This document shows positions 8,466 to 18,262 of a stretch of 64,000 nucleotides of DNA, in pieces. Numbering within the stretch: the stretch's first letter is position 1; each line of letters begins with the position of its first letter. The notes under the pieces are model-generated. The model worked only from the letters and a program-made list of their open reading frames with translations, was not told where the DNA came from and searched no databases. Both the position numbers and the translations under genes were made by a program. The DNA lies in contig CALKBZ010000002.1 in the NCBI GenBank assembly GCA_937775295.1, positions 1-64,000 of the forward strand. The letters run 5' to 3'. Source of the DNA: an uncultured Opitutales bacterium (GTDB lineage Bacteria > Verrucomicrobiota > Verrucomicrobiia > Opitutales > Coraliomargaritaceae).

Positions 8466-10697
8466 ATGATGATACCGTATCTCGCAATGGCTACCACTCA
8501 ACATTCACTCTGGGCACTCTGCCTAGCGGTCGGTGCGGGTTGTTTACTCACAGTCTTATCGCGTCGGCTTCATCTGCCGACAATCGTACTCTTATTGCTG
8601 GGTGGATTTGTGCTTGGAGCTGAGGGCCTGAATGTGCTGCATCCGAATGAACTAGGCGAATTATTGCCGATGATTGTTTCGCTAGCAGTCGCGTTAATTT
8701 TATTTGAAGGCGGGCTCACGCTCGATATTAAGGACTTCTCGCACACTTCAACTGTCATTAAGCGCTTACTCACCGTCGGTGTGCTCATCACCTGGCTGGG
8801 ATCCGCGCTCACGACCTTTCTTGTATTCGACATCTCGCCCTCCTTCGCGTTACTGATGGGCAGTCTGATTATCGTAACTGGGCCGACTGTGATCGTACCC
8901 TTATTACGCAGAATACGAGTCGATCAAAAGATTGGCAGCATCCTGCACTGGGAAGCGGTGTTGATTGATTCAATTGGTGTCTTCATTGCTATTCTTTGCT
9001 TCGAATGGGTAGTCGAAGGCGGCGGCACAGTGGCGTTGCCGAATTTCTTGATCCGTATCGTCAGCGGTATGGGCATCGGCTTCCTCGGTGGCTATCTGAT
9101 CTACTGGTTCATGAAACACGACTGGGTACCGGATAACATTGTCAATGCCTTTGCCTTGGCCAGTGCCATGCTCATCTTCGGTGCGACCGAGTTGATCAAA
9201 CCGGAAGCAGGCCTACTCGCCGTCACCATTGCTGGACTGATCGTGGGACTTAACAAACCGCGGCAGTTGCGCGAGGTCAAAGCCTTCAAGGCTGAGATCG
9301 TTGATTTACTCATCGGTCTGCTGTTCTTGTTATTGGTCGCACGACTTGAGCTGCAACAGTTTCTTGATTTTTTCACTGCCGGCGGCGGCTGGGTGTTATG
9401 CTCTGTGATCTTATTGATTCGGCCGATTAGCATCGCCCTCTCCTCTTGGGGCACGACGCTAAATATCCGTGAGAAAGCGCTGCTGAGCTGGGTGGCGCCG
9501 CGTGGCGTCGTGGCCGCGTCGATGGCATCGTCATTCGCCTTGTCACTTCAGGCGAAGGGCGACACCGAGGGCGCCGCGCTGATGGAGTCTTTCGTCTATT
9601 CCATTATTTGTGCGACCGTCCTAATTCAGGGGCTTTCAGCGGGACTCGTTGCAAAATTGCTCCGTGTGCAACGCCCCGCGCCGAATGACTGGGTCATTAT
9701 CGGCGCACATCACTTTGGCCGCGAACTCGCGCGTCAACTGATACGTGTAGATGAGCAGGATGTCATCCTGCTAGATACCAATGCGCGAAATATTACCCTT
9801 GCTAGGAAGGCAGGCATACCGGCCCTGCATTGCGATGGCATGGAAGCAGAAAAACTATACGAACAGGAACAAGTACTGTTTGGCACTGGCTACGTGCTAG
9901 CCTTGACTGACAATGTTGAGCTGAATCAGCTCCTCATGCAGCGCTGGGCGCATGAGCTTGATAATGAGAAAGTCTTCGGGTGGATCCCGACAGATAGTCC
10001 GACCAATAAAGACCAACTTACGGGGCTATCGGTGTTCGGCGATCTGTCTCGTCCTGCTGTGATCGGCAGCGAACTGCTGCAGGAGGAAAGTAGTTTCGAA
10101 TCTGTCAGATGGGAGGATGGTATGACACTCCCCTCGGGCGATTGGCATCCGCTCTTTATTCGCCGCGGCAAGCAGCTCAAAGCAGTGCCGCAAGACACTG
10201 CCCTCAAGGAGATGGTCAAGCAAGACGATGAAGTGATCTGTTTGCGCCGCGCTGAGGGCTTCCTGCTGCGCGCGCTTCAAAGTGGTGGTCATCTCTCAAT
10301 TGAGTGTGAGACAATTGAGCAACTCTATCAAAAACTGGCACATCATGCGACCGAAGCCACCGAAGGAATTTCAGCAGAGACGATTCTAGATGACCTCAGT
10401 GCACAAGGTGAGATCTTCCCGGCCTTCTTGGGCCACGGCATCGCAATTCCGCACGTTTATAGCGCTGAGCTGAACCATCGTATCTGCTATGTCGCGACAC
10501 TGCCCAAGGGCCTTGAAATAGGTGGACAGGTGGAGGCGATCGATTTTGTCTTTTTCCTTCTCAGCCCGACAGGCGACACGCAAGGCCATCTCTCTACGTT
10601 GGCTGAAATCGCCAAAAGCTGCCGCTCTGAGCGACGCCGCGAGCAGATTAAATCCGCCCAGCGGATCGAAGATGTGATCATCGCGATTGATAACTAA
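8466..10697 (+). CDS. Cation/H+ antiporter fused to nucleotide-binding and PTS EIIA domains
   Basis: Protein of 743 residues in three parts. About residues 10-410 are a CPA1/NhaP-like monovalent cation/proton exchanger with about 12 hydrophobic segments and a VTGPTVIVPLL core. Around residue 415 a TrkA-N/RCK-like Rossmann stretch begins (DWVIIGAHHFGRELARQL). The last 150 residues are a PTS EIIA type-2 domain with the phospho-acceptor histidine in GHGIAIPH. The exchanger could thus be tuned both by a nucleotide and by phosphotransfer state. EIIA-antiporter fusions are known in several phyla. No other PTS gene is in the window, so the phosphate donor is unknown. Confidence 0.88.
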   Translation: MMIPYLAMATTQHSLWALCLAVGAGCLLTVLSRRLHLPTIVLLLLGGFVLGAEGLNVLHPNELGELLPMIVSLAVALILFEGGLTLDIKDFSHTSTVIKRLLTVGVLITWLGSALTTFLVFDISPSFALLMGSLIIVTGPTVIVPLLRRIRVDQKIGSILHWEAVLIDSIGVFIAILCFEWVVEGGGTVALPNFLIRIVSGMGIGFLGGYLIYWFMKHDWVPDNIVNAFALASAMLIFGATELIKPEAGLLAVTIAGLIVGLNKPRQLREVKAFKAEIVDLLIGLLFLLLVARLELQQFLDFFTAGGGWVLCSVILLIRPISIALSSWGTTLNIREKALLSWVAPRGVVAASMASSFALSLQAKGDTEGAALMESFVYSIICATVLIQGLSAGLVAKLLRVQRPAPNDWVIIGAHHFGRELARQLIRVDEQDVILLDTNARNITLARKAGIPALHCDGMEAEKLYEQEQVLFGTGYVLALTDNVELNQLLMQRWAHELDNEKVFGWIPTDSPTNKDQLTGLSVFGDLSRPAVIGSELLQEESSFESVRWEDGMTLPSGDWHPLFIRRGKQLKAVPQDTALKEMVKQDDEVICLRRAEGFLLRALQSGGHLSIECETIEQLYQKLAHHATEATEGISAETILDDLSAQGEIFPAFLGHGIAIPHVYSAELNHRICYVATLPKGLEIGGQVEAIDFVFFLLSPTGDTQGHLSTLAEIAKSCRSERRREQIKSAQRIEDVIIAIDN

Positions 10698-10956
10698 TGA
10701 GCCACTTGACCTTGACGGCAGAGCCAGTGCGTAAACCCCTTTTACCCTAATAAGGTAGGATGATCTTCAAACACCTCTAACCGCCCTAGTCCTGAGCTGC
10801 CCGCTCAGCTCACTTTCGACTGCCGCGATCATCGTCAGTATGGGGTAGCTGTTTTTCCGGATCGCACCCGCGTCGATTAATCCGCGCATCAGCGACTTCC
10901 ATGCGTACATTCATCGCTCATCGCTCACCGATTTGTGATCAAAGGAGGTCCCCAAT

Positions 10957-11199
10957 CTGCCGTATTTAACCAGCATGGATTACTTCCTACTCGGATCAAC
11001 ATTAATGGCACTCTTATGGCTTATCAAAGCGGTCATCGTCCGTCACGTTGGCAGTCGTGGCAACGATGCTAAAGCCCTGCCCCTGAATAACATTTTTCGC
11101 TGGAGCTACCCGCTACCTTTTCTCGCACTACTGGGGTTCGTCTTGATGCGAGAATCAATCGTTCCTGAAAAAAAGACATTCTTTTCAAGCAGATATTGA
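10957..11199 (+). CDS. Small two-helix membrane protein, unknown
   Basis: Open frame of about 74-80 residues with two hydrophobic stretches, around FLLGSTLMALLWLI and FLALLGFVLM, joined by a basic loop. The first ATG is at 10975, but a perfect AAAGGAGG at 10941-10948 lies 8 bases before an in-frame CTG at 10957, so a CTG start is suggested. No family recognised. Confidence 0.45.
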   Translation: MPYLTSMDYFLLGSTLMALLWLIKAVIVRHVGSRGNDAKALPLNNIFRWSYPLPFLALLGFVLMRESIVPEKKTFFSSRY

Positions 11200-11366
11200 C
11201 AAGCATCAAACTAGAAGCCACATACAGCATCTTCAATTTTGTGCTGTTTTTTTTTCATCTCTAAGGCGAAGACTAAGCAATCTGACAGCCCTGCTAATTT
11301 TATCAATTAGCAGAATTGACATCATGGTCCGCAGAGACCACATACATACTTTTTATGCTTTTCTTC

Positions 11367-11449
<83 letters not shown>

Positions 11450-11456
11450 GTGAAGG

Positions 11457-11486
11457 AAAGGCCGAACTAATGTTCGGCCTTTTTTG
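11457..11486 (+). terminator. Terminator of tRNA-Leu
   Basis: Stem AAAGGCCGAAC / GTTCGGCCTTT with loop TAAT and a run of T, starting 8 bp after the tRNA 3' end. Confidence 0.92.
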
Positions 11487-11695
11487 TGTCTATAACATTA
11501 CTGTGCCCGGGACCCTACGGGTGTTCAGTTTACCGAGTGAACTCCGCCAAAGACTTATGAGCTTATTTGCCAGATCGAGAGCCGCAGGCGCACGGGCGAA
11601 TCGACCACGTTAAATTGATCTTGATGCAAATGAGGGCGACTCATCCTAAGTCCTTAAAATCCTACAGCAAGCGATGGGCCCCACATATAGTTTTG

Positions 11696-12202
11696 CTAGC
11701 CGTCAAAGATCACCAGCACTAAGCCGCTGCAATCCTCCTCGTATTGGTAGAAATCAGACCATAATCCGGCTACTAGAAATGCAAAAACAGCATCGCGATC
11801 GTCTTCTATGCGACCGGATCCGATCCATTTGGTCGCCTTCAGGTCAAAGACTCGAAAGCGTGCTCCTATCGTCGGGAGGGTCTCACCACTGAGGATCCAT
11901 TCGGCTAGTGCCTGCCCTGAGTGCTGCGGCCGCTCGTAAGTAAAGACGCTGGTCCGTGCAAATAGTGGCGGACTGCTAGGCAAGCGGTGCGGCACACGCT
12001 CGAAAAACGCCACTTCACTGCCGAGGTGCCAATAGACGCGTGCCGCCTGCCTAGCTGTCGAGTCTTCACTGACCTGACGGCGCGTGGCCTTGCGACGCAA
12101 AAAATGTGACAACTCTTGAGCAGTCATATCTTCGGTCTTGGGCGCTTGAGGTGCTTCCTGGAACCAAGAGGGTTCTGAGTAATCTGATCCGAGCGATGCC
12201 AT
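11696..12202 (-). CDS. Hypothetical protein
   Basis: Protein of about 168 residues when started at the ATG at 12202; a TTG lies two codons upstream. Soluble and acidic at the end (QYEEDCSGLVLVIFDG). It has an N-terminal stretch with a basic patch (LRRKATRRQ) and a C-terminal half rich in aromatic strands. I recognise no family. It lies between tRNA-Leu and xerD, in the same direction as xerD. Confidence 0.6.
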   Translation of the reverse strand: MASLGSDYSEPSWFQEAPQAPKTEDMTAQELSHFLRRKATRRQVSEDSTARQAARVYWHLGSEVAFFERVPHRLPSSPPLFARTSVFTYERPQHSGQALAEWILSGETLPTIGARFRVFDLKATKWIGSGRIEDDRDAVFAFLVAGLWSDFYQYEEDCSGLVLVIFDG

Positions 12203-12374
12203 TCTCAATGAATTGGAAACTGTTACCGTAATAGGCTCAAGTCAGGAGTCTGTTAAAATAATCTTTTTAAAACAGTCACAAGACGAAAGGTTTACAAACT
12301 TCGACGATCACCTGAGACGCTCTGTACCATGGCATATAGGCTTTGTTCGATTGAATCTGCAGACCGTAAAAGCC

Positions 12375-13307
12375 CTACCCGTGCTTCGACCGCGGATGGT
12401 ACAGCGCATGTTCGTCTGCCAGTCGAGCCGACTGCACGGAAGTATAAATCTGCGTAGTCGAAATATCTGAATGCCCGAGCATTTCTTGAATCGCGCGTAG
12501 ATCGGCTCCACCTTCGAGTAAGTGCGTCGCAAAGGAGTGGCGCAGCAAGTGTGGCTTGATCGGTTTATTGATGCCTGCCTTAGCTGCATATTGCTTGATC
12601 AGCACCCAGACCATTTTGCGAGAGATCGCTTTGCCCTGCTGGCTAAGGAAGAGTTCACTGCCAGTCTTGGCCTTAACGAAGTGTGACCGCGCGCCTGATA
12701 GGTAATCGCGCACCGCGGTGACGGCTGCTCTGCCGATGGGAGCAATGCGCTCTTTAGAGCCTTTGCCGAAAACGCGCACATAACCATCGTCGAGGTTGAT
12801 GGCTTGCAATAAAATGCCACAAAGCTCGGAAACGCGTAATCCACTGCTATAGAACAGTTCGAGCATCGCTCGATCGCGTAAGCCATACGGCGTGTTGGTC
12901 GGTGGAGCTTCAAGTAGGCGCTTCAATTCATCATGCGTGAGCACTTCGGGGAGTTTGCGCGTAAGTTTGGGCGTCGATACCAATTCGGTAAAATCGTCTT
13001 TACGCAGACCTTCGCGCACCAGATGGCGTGCGAGCATACGTATCACAGACAGCTTTCGCGCCTGACTACTCCGGGCGTATTCGGCTTCACTCAAGTGAAC
13101 GATCCATGTGCTTACGGCACCTTCGTCCACAGCAACCCAATCAGCGACGCCTTGTTTGTTTAAATATTGAGTGTATTGAGCCAAATCGCGGGCGTAGGCC
13201 GAGATGGTATTGCTAGAAAGCCCGCGCTCCAACTCCAACCATGCTAGAAAGCTTTCAACGGGTACGATAAAGGCTTCAGGGATCGTGGATAAAGGGTCGG
13301 TTGCCAT
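12375..13307 (-). CDS. xerD: Tyrosine recombinase XerD-like
   Basis: Site-specific recombinase of 310 residues that would resolve chromosome dimers at dif during division. The N-terminal SAM-like domain starts VESFLAWLELERGLSSNTISAYARDL. The catalytic set is visible: Arg in SSGLRVSELCG, the Lys region KGSKERIAPIG, HLLRHSFATHLLEGG (HxxR), GHSDISTTQIYTSV with the final His and Tyr nucleophile. Start taken at the ATG at 13307; further upstream codons are not family-like. Length and motifs fit XerC/XerD housekeeping enzymes rather than a phage integrase; XerC versus XerD cannot be settled by eye. Confidence 0.9.
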   Translation of the reverse strand: MATDPLSTIPEAFIVPVESFLAWLELERGLSSNTISAYARDLAQYTQYLNKQGVADWVAVDEGAVSTWIVHLSEAEYARSSQARKLSVIRMLARHLVREGLRKDDFTELVSTPKLTRKLPEVLTHDELKRLLEAPPTNTPYGLRDRAMLELFYSSGLRVSELCGILLQAINLDDGYVRVFGKGSKERIAPIGRAAVTAVRDYLSGARSHFVKAKTGSELFLSQQGKAISRKMVWVLIKQYAAKAGINKPIKPHLLRHSFATHLLEGGADLRAIQEMLGHSDISTTQIYTSVQSARLADEHALYHPRSKHG

Positions 13308-13505
13308 GTTGTAGTTAGAGTGACGCGCTGTAACTGGGCCTGGCAAGCTCTGCTTGTGTATTAGGAAAGGTGCAGGTCTCGACCACCACACGACTGGGCC
13401 GCACCTACGCTAGCCAATGCAGACTAAAGAATCACTAATTATAGCATTCCATTTCATCGGCAAATACTTGATAATTCCCGATTACATACAAGATCAACCC
13501 ATTTA

Positions 13506-14813
13506 ATGACGGCACAAAACGCAGGCGAAAGCACAATCAAACCAACGGATCTACGTGGCATCCTTAAGTATGTTCCAATGTTTCGTGATCACGTATTTGT
13601 GATCGCACTGGATGGTAGCCTCGTGGCACATGAAAATTTCCAGAACGTGTTGTTGGACATCGCTGTGCTGCGTTCACTAAACATTAAGGTAATTTTGGTG
13701 CATGGTATCGGGCAGCAGCTCAATGCACTTGCAGAAACACGTCAGATCGAGATCACTAACGCCCATGGCGAGGGCAAGACCGATGCGCAAACACTTGAAC
13801 TTGCAACTGAAGCGTCTGCACTGGTGAGTTTAAGTATCATGCAAGGTCTAACTCGTAACGGCCTAAGGTGCGCGTTGAGCAACGGCGTGCGGAGCAAGGA
13901 AAACGGAATCGTCAAGGGAGACGACCAGCTCTTTAGCGGTCGGGTCGATAAGCTCGATATCGCCCTCTTTAACAGCCTACTCGATGCCAATACGATTCCG
14001 ATCGTCACACCGATTGCGTTTAATCGAGAAGGCACCTCATTACGAATTAATTCTGACCTACTGGCTGCCGAACTTGCCTCACAACTCGACGCATCGAAGT
14101 TGGTCTATTTAACCACTCAAGATGGCTTACGCCTCGACGGACAGCCACTCACCAATCTTCTCGTAGCCGAATTGGAGGCATTATTAAAGAATGCCCATGC
14201 TAGTATCACCGAGCGTTTGCATAGCAAAGCGCGGCATGCCGTGCAGGCGATCGAGGCAGGCGTTCCACGGGCGCACATTTTGGATGGCCGCCTATTTGGT
14301 GCGCTGCTCAATGAGATCTTTGATAAGGTCGGTATCGGCACGATGGTCTATAGCAATGAATATCAATCGATCCGCCGCGCAGTGAAAGTCGACGCGTATT
14401 CGATCTATAATATTACTCGAAACGGTGTGCGCACTGAGACACTGCGGAATCGCTCACAGGTAGAAATCGAAGCTGCGATCAAAAACTTCCTCGTGTACGA
14501 GATCGATGGCAGCATCGTTGCATGTGTACATCTGCAAAGCTACGACGCTGGCAAGGTGATCGAAATCGGCAGTGTATATGTGCAGCCGTTTTATCAAAAC
14601 AAAGGCGTGGGTCGGCAGATGGTGGAATACGCGGAGGCTGATGCCAAGCAACGTGGCGCACAACGTGTGATCGTAATGACGACCCAAGCGACAAATTTCT
14701 TTACCAAGCTCTGCGGTTTTCAAGAAGGCAGTTCCGAAGAGCTGCCCGCGACACGAAAAGCGCACTACCTGGCAAACGGTCGAAACTCTAAAATCCTCTA
14801 CAAGGATTTATAG
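13506..14813 (+). CDS. argA: Amino-acid N-acetyltransferase (N-acetylglutamate synthase)
   Basis: Two-domain enzyme of 435 residues: an N-terminal amino-acid-kinase fold (KVILVHGIGQQLN, SDLLAAELASQL) and a C-terminal GNAT acetyltransferase (IEIGSVYVQPFYQNKGVGRQMVEYAE, the acetyl-CoA loop Q-x-x-G-x-G). This is the classical ArgA architecture that starts arginine synthesis by acetylating glutamate. The kinase domain serves as the arginine-feedback sensor in the family. A small unknown gene follows closely and is probably cotranscribed. No other arg genes are present. Confidence 0.92.
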   Translation: MTAQNAGESTIKPTDLRGILKYVPMFRDHVFVIALDGSLVAHENFQNVLLDIAVLRSLNIKVILVHGIGQQLNALAETRQIEITNAHGEGKTDAQTLELATEASALVSLSIMQGLTRNGLRCALSNGVRSKENGIVKGDDQLFSGRVDKLDIALFNSLLDANTIPIVTPIAFNREGTSLRINSDLLAAELASQLDASKLVYLTTQDGLRLDGQPLTNLLVAELEALLKNAHASITERLHSKARHAVQAIEAGVPRAHILDGRLFGALLNEIFDKVGIGTMVYSNEYQSIRRAVKVDAYSIYNITRNGVRTETLRNRSQVEIEAAIKNFLVYEIDGSIVACVHLQSYDAGKVIEIGSVYVQPFYQNKGVGRQMVEYAEADAKQRGAQRVIVMTTQATNFFTKLCGFQEGSSEELPATRKAHYLANGRNSKILYKDL

Positions 14814-14829
14814 AGAAAGAGTGAGACCA

Positions 14830-15159
14830 ATGGAACTGTATCATACCACTGACATGGACGGTATCTCGGAGTTAAATCCGGATGAAGCACGTATGGAGCA
14901 ATTGATTGCGCAGCTCGATATGCCCGATTTCGAAGAGGCCGATCATCCCGACCTCTCACTCGTGCATGATCCGAGTGGATGGACACTCACACTCTATGCT
15001 CGCGGTATTGTGACTTATGAAAATCTGGAAGATGACGATGATCAACCGCTTTTTATGACTGGGATAGCCAGAGCGAAGGCATTACAGCTGTGGAAGTCAC
15101 TAGCTCGCGGAGACATTGATGCGCTCAATCAGCTTCCTTGGCTGCGAGATGAGGTATGA
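14830..15159 (+). CDS. Hypothetical acidic protein downstream of argA
   Basis: Soluble, strongly acidic protein of 109 residues. The ATG at 14830 lies 16 bp after the argA stop, with a GAGAAAGAG-like ribosome site before it; the frame is also open from a GTG at 14821. The visible pattern is WTLTLYARGIVTYENLEDDDDQP, then an amphipathic C-terminal helix. No family recognised. Tight linkage suggests transcription with argA. Confidence 0.6.
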   Translation: MELYHTTDMDGISELNPDEARMEQLIAQLDMPDFEEADHPDLSLVHDPSGWTLTLYARGIVTYENLEDDDDQPLFMTGIARAKALQLWKSLARGDIDALNQLPWLRDEV

Positions 15160-15321
15160 GTGTCGACTGCATGTAGCCATTGTGATTTTTAAAATTTATC
15201 TTCACTGAAGGTGCGTTATGCTCTGCGTCCGCAAGGCGCACATACCGAGGCGCTATTCTAGCATAAGTTAGAAAAAAGAACGATGCAGGCTGTATACATA
15301 AACTCCATGCCGCACGCTTGG

Positions 15322-16056
15322 CTATAATTCCAACCAACACAGCGTGACCACATAATCCCCTATAAATTGATAGCGGAACTCCATGCGATGCGTCGCGTCA
15401 CGTAATTGCGCAGGCAAATTCGAAGCAATTTTTAGAACAGAAAGTTGCTGCGTATCGTGGTGTATTTGCAAGGCTAGGTCTTTAAAGTTAGGCTGAGCTC
15501 CCCAGACAGGATACTGAGCCTTATAGAATGCTTCTTTTGCGCTAAAAAGTAAGCTGCCAAGTGCTTGATCTTCGGCAACAGTTGCCGCTTCAAGGGGATG
15601 CACCACCCGCTCCATTGCCCGCACACTGAGCCGATTCGTTTTCTCGAGATCGACTCCTAGGTACATTATTTTATCGGCAGGGGCTGCGACAGCGCAACAC
15701 AAGCCACGTGAGTGCGTGATCGAACCCATGGTAGCAGCTGGCCAAATGGGGAGTCCGTCAGCGTCCTGCGGCAATGCGCACGAAACCTGGCCGATGTGAG
15801 CCAACGCCATACGCGCACAGCGGCGGCCCGAGATAAACTCATTGCGACGCGCAAGCACGGCATTAGCCATATGTTGGCCCTCTTCCTTGTATTGAAAGGC
15901 CTCAACTTCGCCTACAGCCTGCTGCACTCCACAACCAACTGTAACGGGGAGCAACGCCTGCAAGGCGGTTTGAAGATCATTAATTCGAATTACATTAGGC
16001 ACAATCGTCGAAGCAAAGCGAACACTGCCGAATTCGCAAGCCTTCGGCAAAATCAA
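15322..16056 (-). CDS. 4'-phosphopantetheinyl transferase, EntD type
   Basis: Enzyme of about 244 residues that moves the phosphopantetheine arm of CoA onto carrier-protein serines. Family motifs in order are GRRCARMAL, GSITHSRGLCCA, LGVDLEKTNR (metal-binding Asp/Glu) and LLFSAKEAFYKAQYP. The start used is a TTG at 16056; the N-terminus is uncertain because no ATG lies before residue 63. It could serve fatty acid, polyketide or siderophore carriers. It is transcribed away from the nuclease gene. Confidence 0.85.
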   Translation of the reverse strand: MILPKACEFGSVRFASTIVPNVIRINDLQTALQALLPVTVGCGVQQAVGEVEAFQYKEEGQHMANAVLARRNEFISGRRCARMALAHIGQVSCALPQDADGLPIWPAATMGSITHSRGLCCAVAAPADKIMYLGVDLEKTNRLSVRAMERVVHPLEAATVAEDQALGSLLFSAKEAFYKAQYPVWGAQPNFKDLALQIHHDTQQLSVLKIASNLPAQLRDATHRMEFRYQFIGDYVVTLCWLEL

Positions 16057-16109
16057 TTTATGATGCTGCGAAACCTTGCCACCACGCTAATCCACATTAG
16101 AAACAAATC

Positions 16110-17282
16110 ATGCGTTTGTATCTTTCTGCTCTAATCGGCCTATGTAGCATGATGCTATTCGTGGCGATTCGGGCAAATGGCCAGACTTCCAGTGCTTGGG
16201 AAGTGCTAGAAGGCTGCCGTCTTGTTAGTGCTCCAATCAATGACGGCGACAGCTTTAAAGTTCAGCACCAGGACCTGACATTCATTGCTCGGCTGTATTT
16301 TGTTGATTGCCCAGAAATGTATACGACGCACATGCAGCGAGTGCGCGATCAGGCGCGCTATTTTTCAATTCCAGAGGCGGACGTCGTCGCAGCGGGCAAA
16401 ATGTCTACCGCCTTCACCAAAAAATTTCTTCGAGGTGAATTCACGATAATCACGCAATGGCTAGATGCGCGCGGCGGCAAGGAGTCCCGTGTCTTTGCAC
16501 TCGTCCGTAAAGACGGCAAGCTGCTTTCCTTAGAGCTAATCCGCAATGGACTTGCCCGCATTTATGGGATGCCAACCAAGGGCGGTTGGCCCAACGGCGC
16601 CACGCCACGCGTCTATTTAAGCCAACTCAAACAGCACGAACGCGCGGCGCAACGAAGCATGACTGGTATCTGGGGCAGCGCGACCGGATCGTTGCAACTA
16701 GCTGGCCTCAACCACCTCAGTTCAGGCATCGAAGGCATCGAGGCTATCAAAGCGTCTCCTACCAATGGCCCCGTAGCCATAGCAACAGGCAGTCGAACCG
16801 GTAAACTGATTCTCAATACCGCCAGCACAAAGGAGCTCGAATCACTTCCTGGCATCGGCCCTGCCCTCGCCGCCTATATTATCGCCGCTCGCCCTATTGC
16901 CACAGTCGATGACCTTGCTGAAATTCCTGGCATCACGCTGACGAAGGTCGATGCCTTCCGTGCTCAAGTGTTAACGGATGAGCCACCGCCGCCACTTAAA
17001 ACTGCAGCATTCTACTTGGCGGATACCGAAACCTATCTGAATACAAACGTCACCGTCATTATATCCGCAGTCGTACAATCCAACCGAGTAGCGCCAGCGA
17101 GCTTTCGGGCAGTCATCCTTCAGACTGCGAATCAAGGTGTGTCGGGCGGCAGCATCCTGGCTTTTATTCCAGATGAATTTTTCGACTCTTTTATACAATA
17201 CTACCAAGAGCCTGCCCGCAGCTTTACTGGCCTGTTGTTTCAGCACGAATCGGATACCGTACTCGTTTATAGTCGCAAATAA
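16110..17282 (+). CDS. Secreted nuclease-like protein with ComEA-type HhH domain
   Basis: Protein of 390 residues with an N-terminal signal peptide (hydrophobic LYLSALIGLCSMMLFVAI, cut near ANGQ). Residues about 45-195 look like a thermonuclease (SNase) fold: LIARLYFVDCPE-type start, KESRVFALVRKDGK, and GLARIYG. Residues about 230-285 are a helix-hairpin-helix DNA-binding segment like ComEA (LNTASTKELESLPGIGPALAAYI). The last 90 residues look beta-rich and unassigned. Role inferred: extracytoplasmic DNA binding and cutting, for uptake or nutrition. The arginines and acidic residues of the SNase site are only partly recognisable. Confidence 0.75.
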   Translation: MRLYLSALIGLCSMMLFVAIRANGQTSSAWEVLEGCRLVSAPINDGDSFKVQHQDLTFIARLYFVDCPEMYTTHMQRVRDQARYFSIPEADVVAAGKMSTAFTKKFLRGEFTIITQWLDARGGKESRVFALVRKDGKLLSLELIRNGLARIYGMPTKGGWPNGATPRVYLSQLKQHERAAQRSMTGIWGSATGSLQLAGLNHLSSGIEGIEAIKASPTNGPVAIATGSRTGKLILNTASTKELESLPGIGPALAAYIIAARPIATVDDLAEIPGITLTKVDAFRAQVLTDEPPPPLKTAAFYLADTETYLNTNVTVIISAVVQSNRVAPASFRAVILQTANQGVSGGSILAFIPDEFFDSFIQYYQEPARSFTGLLFQHESDTVLVYSRK

Positions 17283-17311
17283 TTATCAGACCCTAAATAA
17301 AGACATACTTT

Positions 17312-18130
17312 ATGAGCTTAAAAAGATTCAGACACTACCTCGTTCAAGAAGGACAGAACGAAACGCTCTCAAGGATCAGTGCATCGCCACGCGGTGATCT
17401 ACCTATCAATAAAAGCGAGGCATTGGCTGAATTAAACGACTTACACCTACGCTTGGGCGATTTACAACAGCGCTTCCATGTCGATCGCCGACACAAACTG
17501 CTAATCGTTCTGCAGGGAATGGATACCAGCGGCAAAGGTGGCACGATTAAGCACGTCTTTAGCGGTGTGAATCCGCAAGGTGTGCATGTCGCTGGTTTTG
17601 AAAAGCCAACGACCCGCGAAGCAGCGCATGATTTTCTTTGGCGCGTCCACCAGCGCACACCTGCAAATGGCGAAATCATGATCTTCGACCGCAGCCACTA
17701 CGAAGATGTATTGGCCGTTAGGGTCAATAACTTGAAGCCTGAATCTGTCTGGAAAAAGCGCTTCCGCCACATCAACGACTTTGAGCAACTGCTGGTTGAT
17801 GAGGATACCATTATTCTTAAATTCTTTTTGCACATCGATCAAGATACTCAAAAAAAACGTCTGCAAGAACGTCTGGATATACCAGCCAAAAACTGGAAAT
17901 TCGATTCTTCGGACGTCATTGCCCGCGCAAAATGGGACGACTACGAAAAGGCCTATGAGGAAGTGTTCGACAAAACATCCCATCCGCACGCGCCATGGTT
18001 TATCATTCCCTCCAATAAGAAATGGGCTCGTAACTTATTAGTCGCGCGGATCGTCGTCGCTTACTTGGATGACTTGCACCTGAGCTACCCGAAAGTGGAT
18101 TTCGATCCCAGTCTGGTAAAGATCGATTGA
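17312..18130 (+). CDS. ppk2: Polyphosphate kinase 2 family protein
   Basis: Protein of 272 residues with the PPK2 core: Walker A-like GMDTSGKGGTIKHV, the FDRSHYEDVLAVRV lid/Walker B block, and FFLHIDQDTQKKRLQERL. PPK2 enzymes phosphorylate nucleoside mono- or diphosphates with polyphosphate. The ~270-residue single-domain form with this arrangement resembles the class III/polyphosphate:AMP-ADP type, though class needs structure-based alignment. It follows the nuclease gene by 29 bp, so the two may share a transcript. Confidence 0.9.
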   Translation: MSLKRFRHYLVQEGQNETLSRISASPRGDLPINKSEALAELNDLHLRLGDLQQRFHVDRRHKLLIVLQGMDTSGKGGTIKHVFSGVNPQGVHVAGFEKPTTREAAHDFLWRVHQRTPANGEIMIFDRSHYEDVLAVRVNNLKPESVWKKRFRHINDFEQLLVDEDTIILKFFLHIDQDTQKKRLQERLDIPAKNWKFDSSDVIARAKWDDYEKAYEEVFDKTSHPHAPWFIIPSNKKWARNLLVARIVVAYLDDLHLSYPKVDFDPSLVKID

Positions 18131-18262
18131 GCAGGCTCGTTACTGTGCAACATGGTCTAGGAGAGCGCAGACTTTAAGTCGGTTTAGGCGACGCTAATAC
18201 GCTCGGCGCAGCCGCGCGTGCCACAAGCTAGCAATTGCGCACACTCCGCCAAGAAGCTACGC

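Noticed and set aside
12375-13307. XerD-like recombinase as the integrase of the island
   Set aside because: It is 25 kb away, has housekeeping Xer length and motifs, and is not beside a tRNA att repeat.
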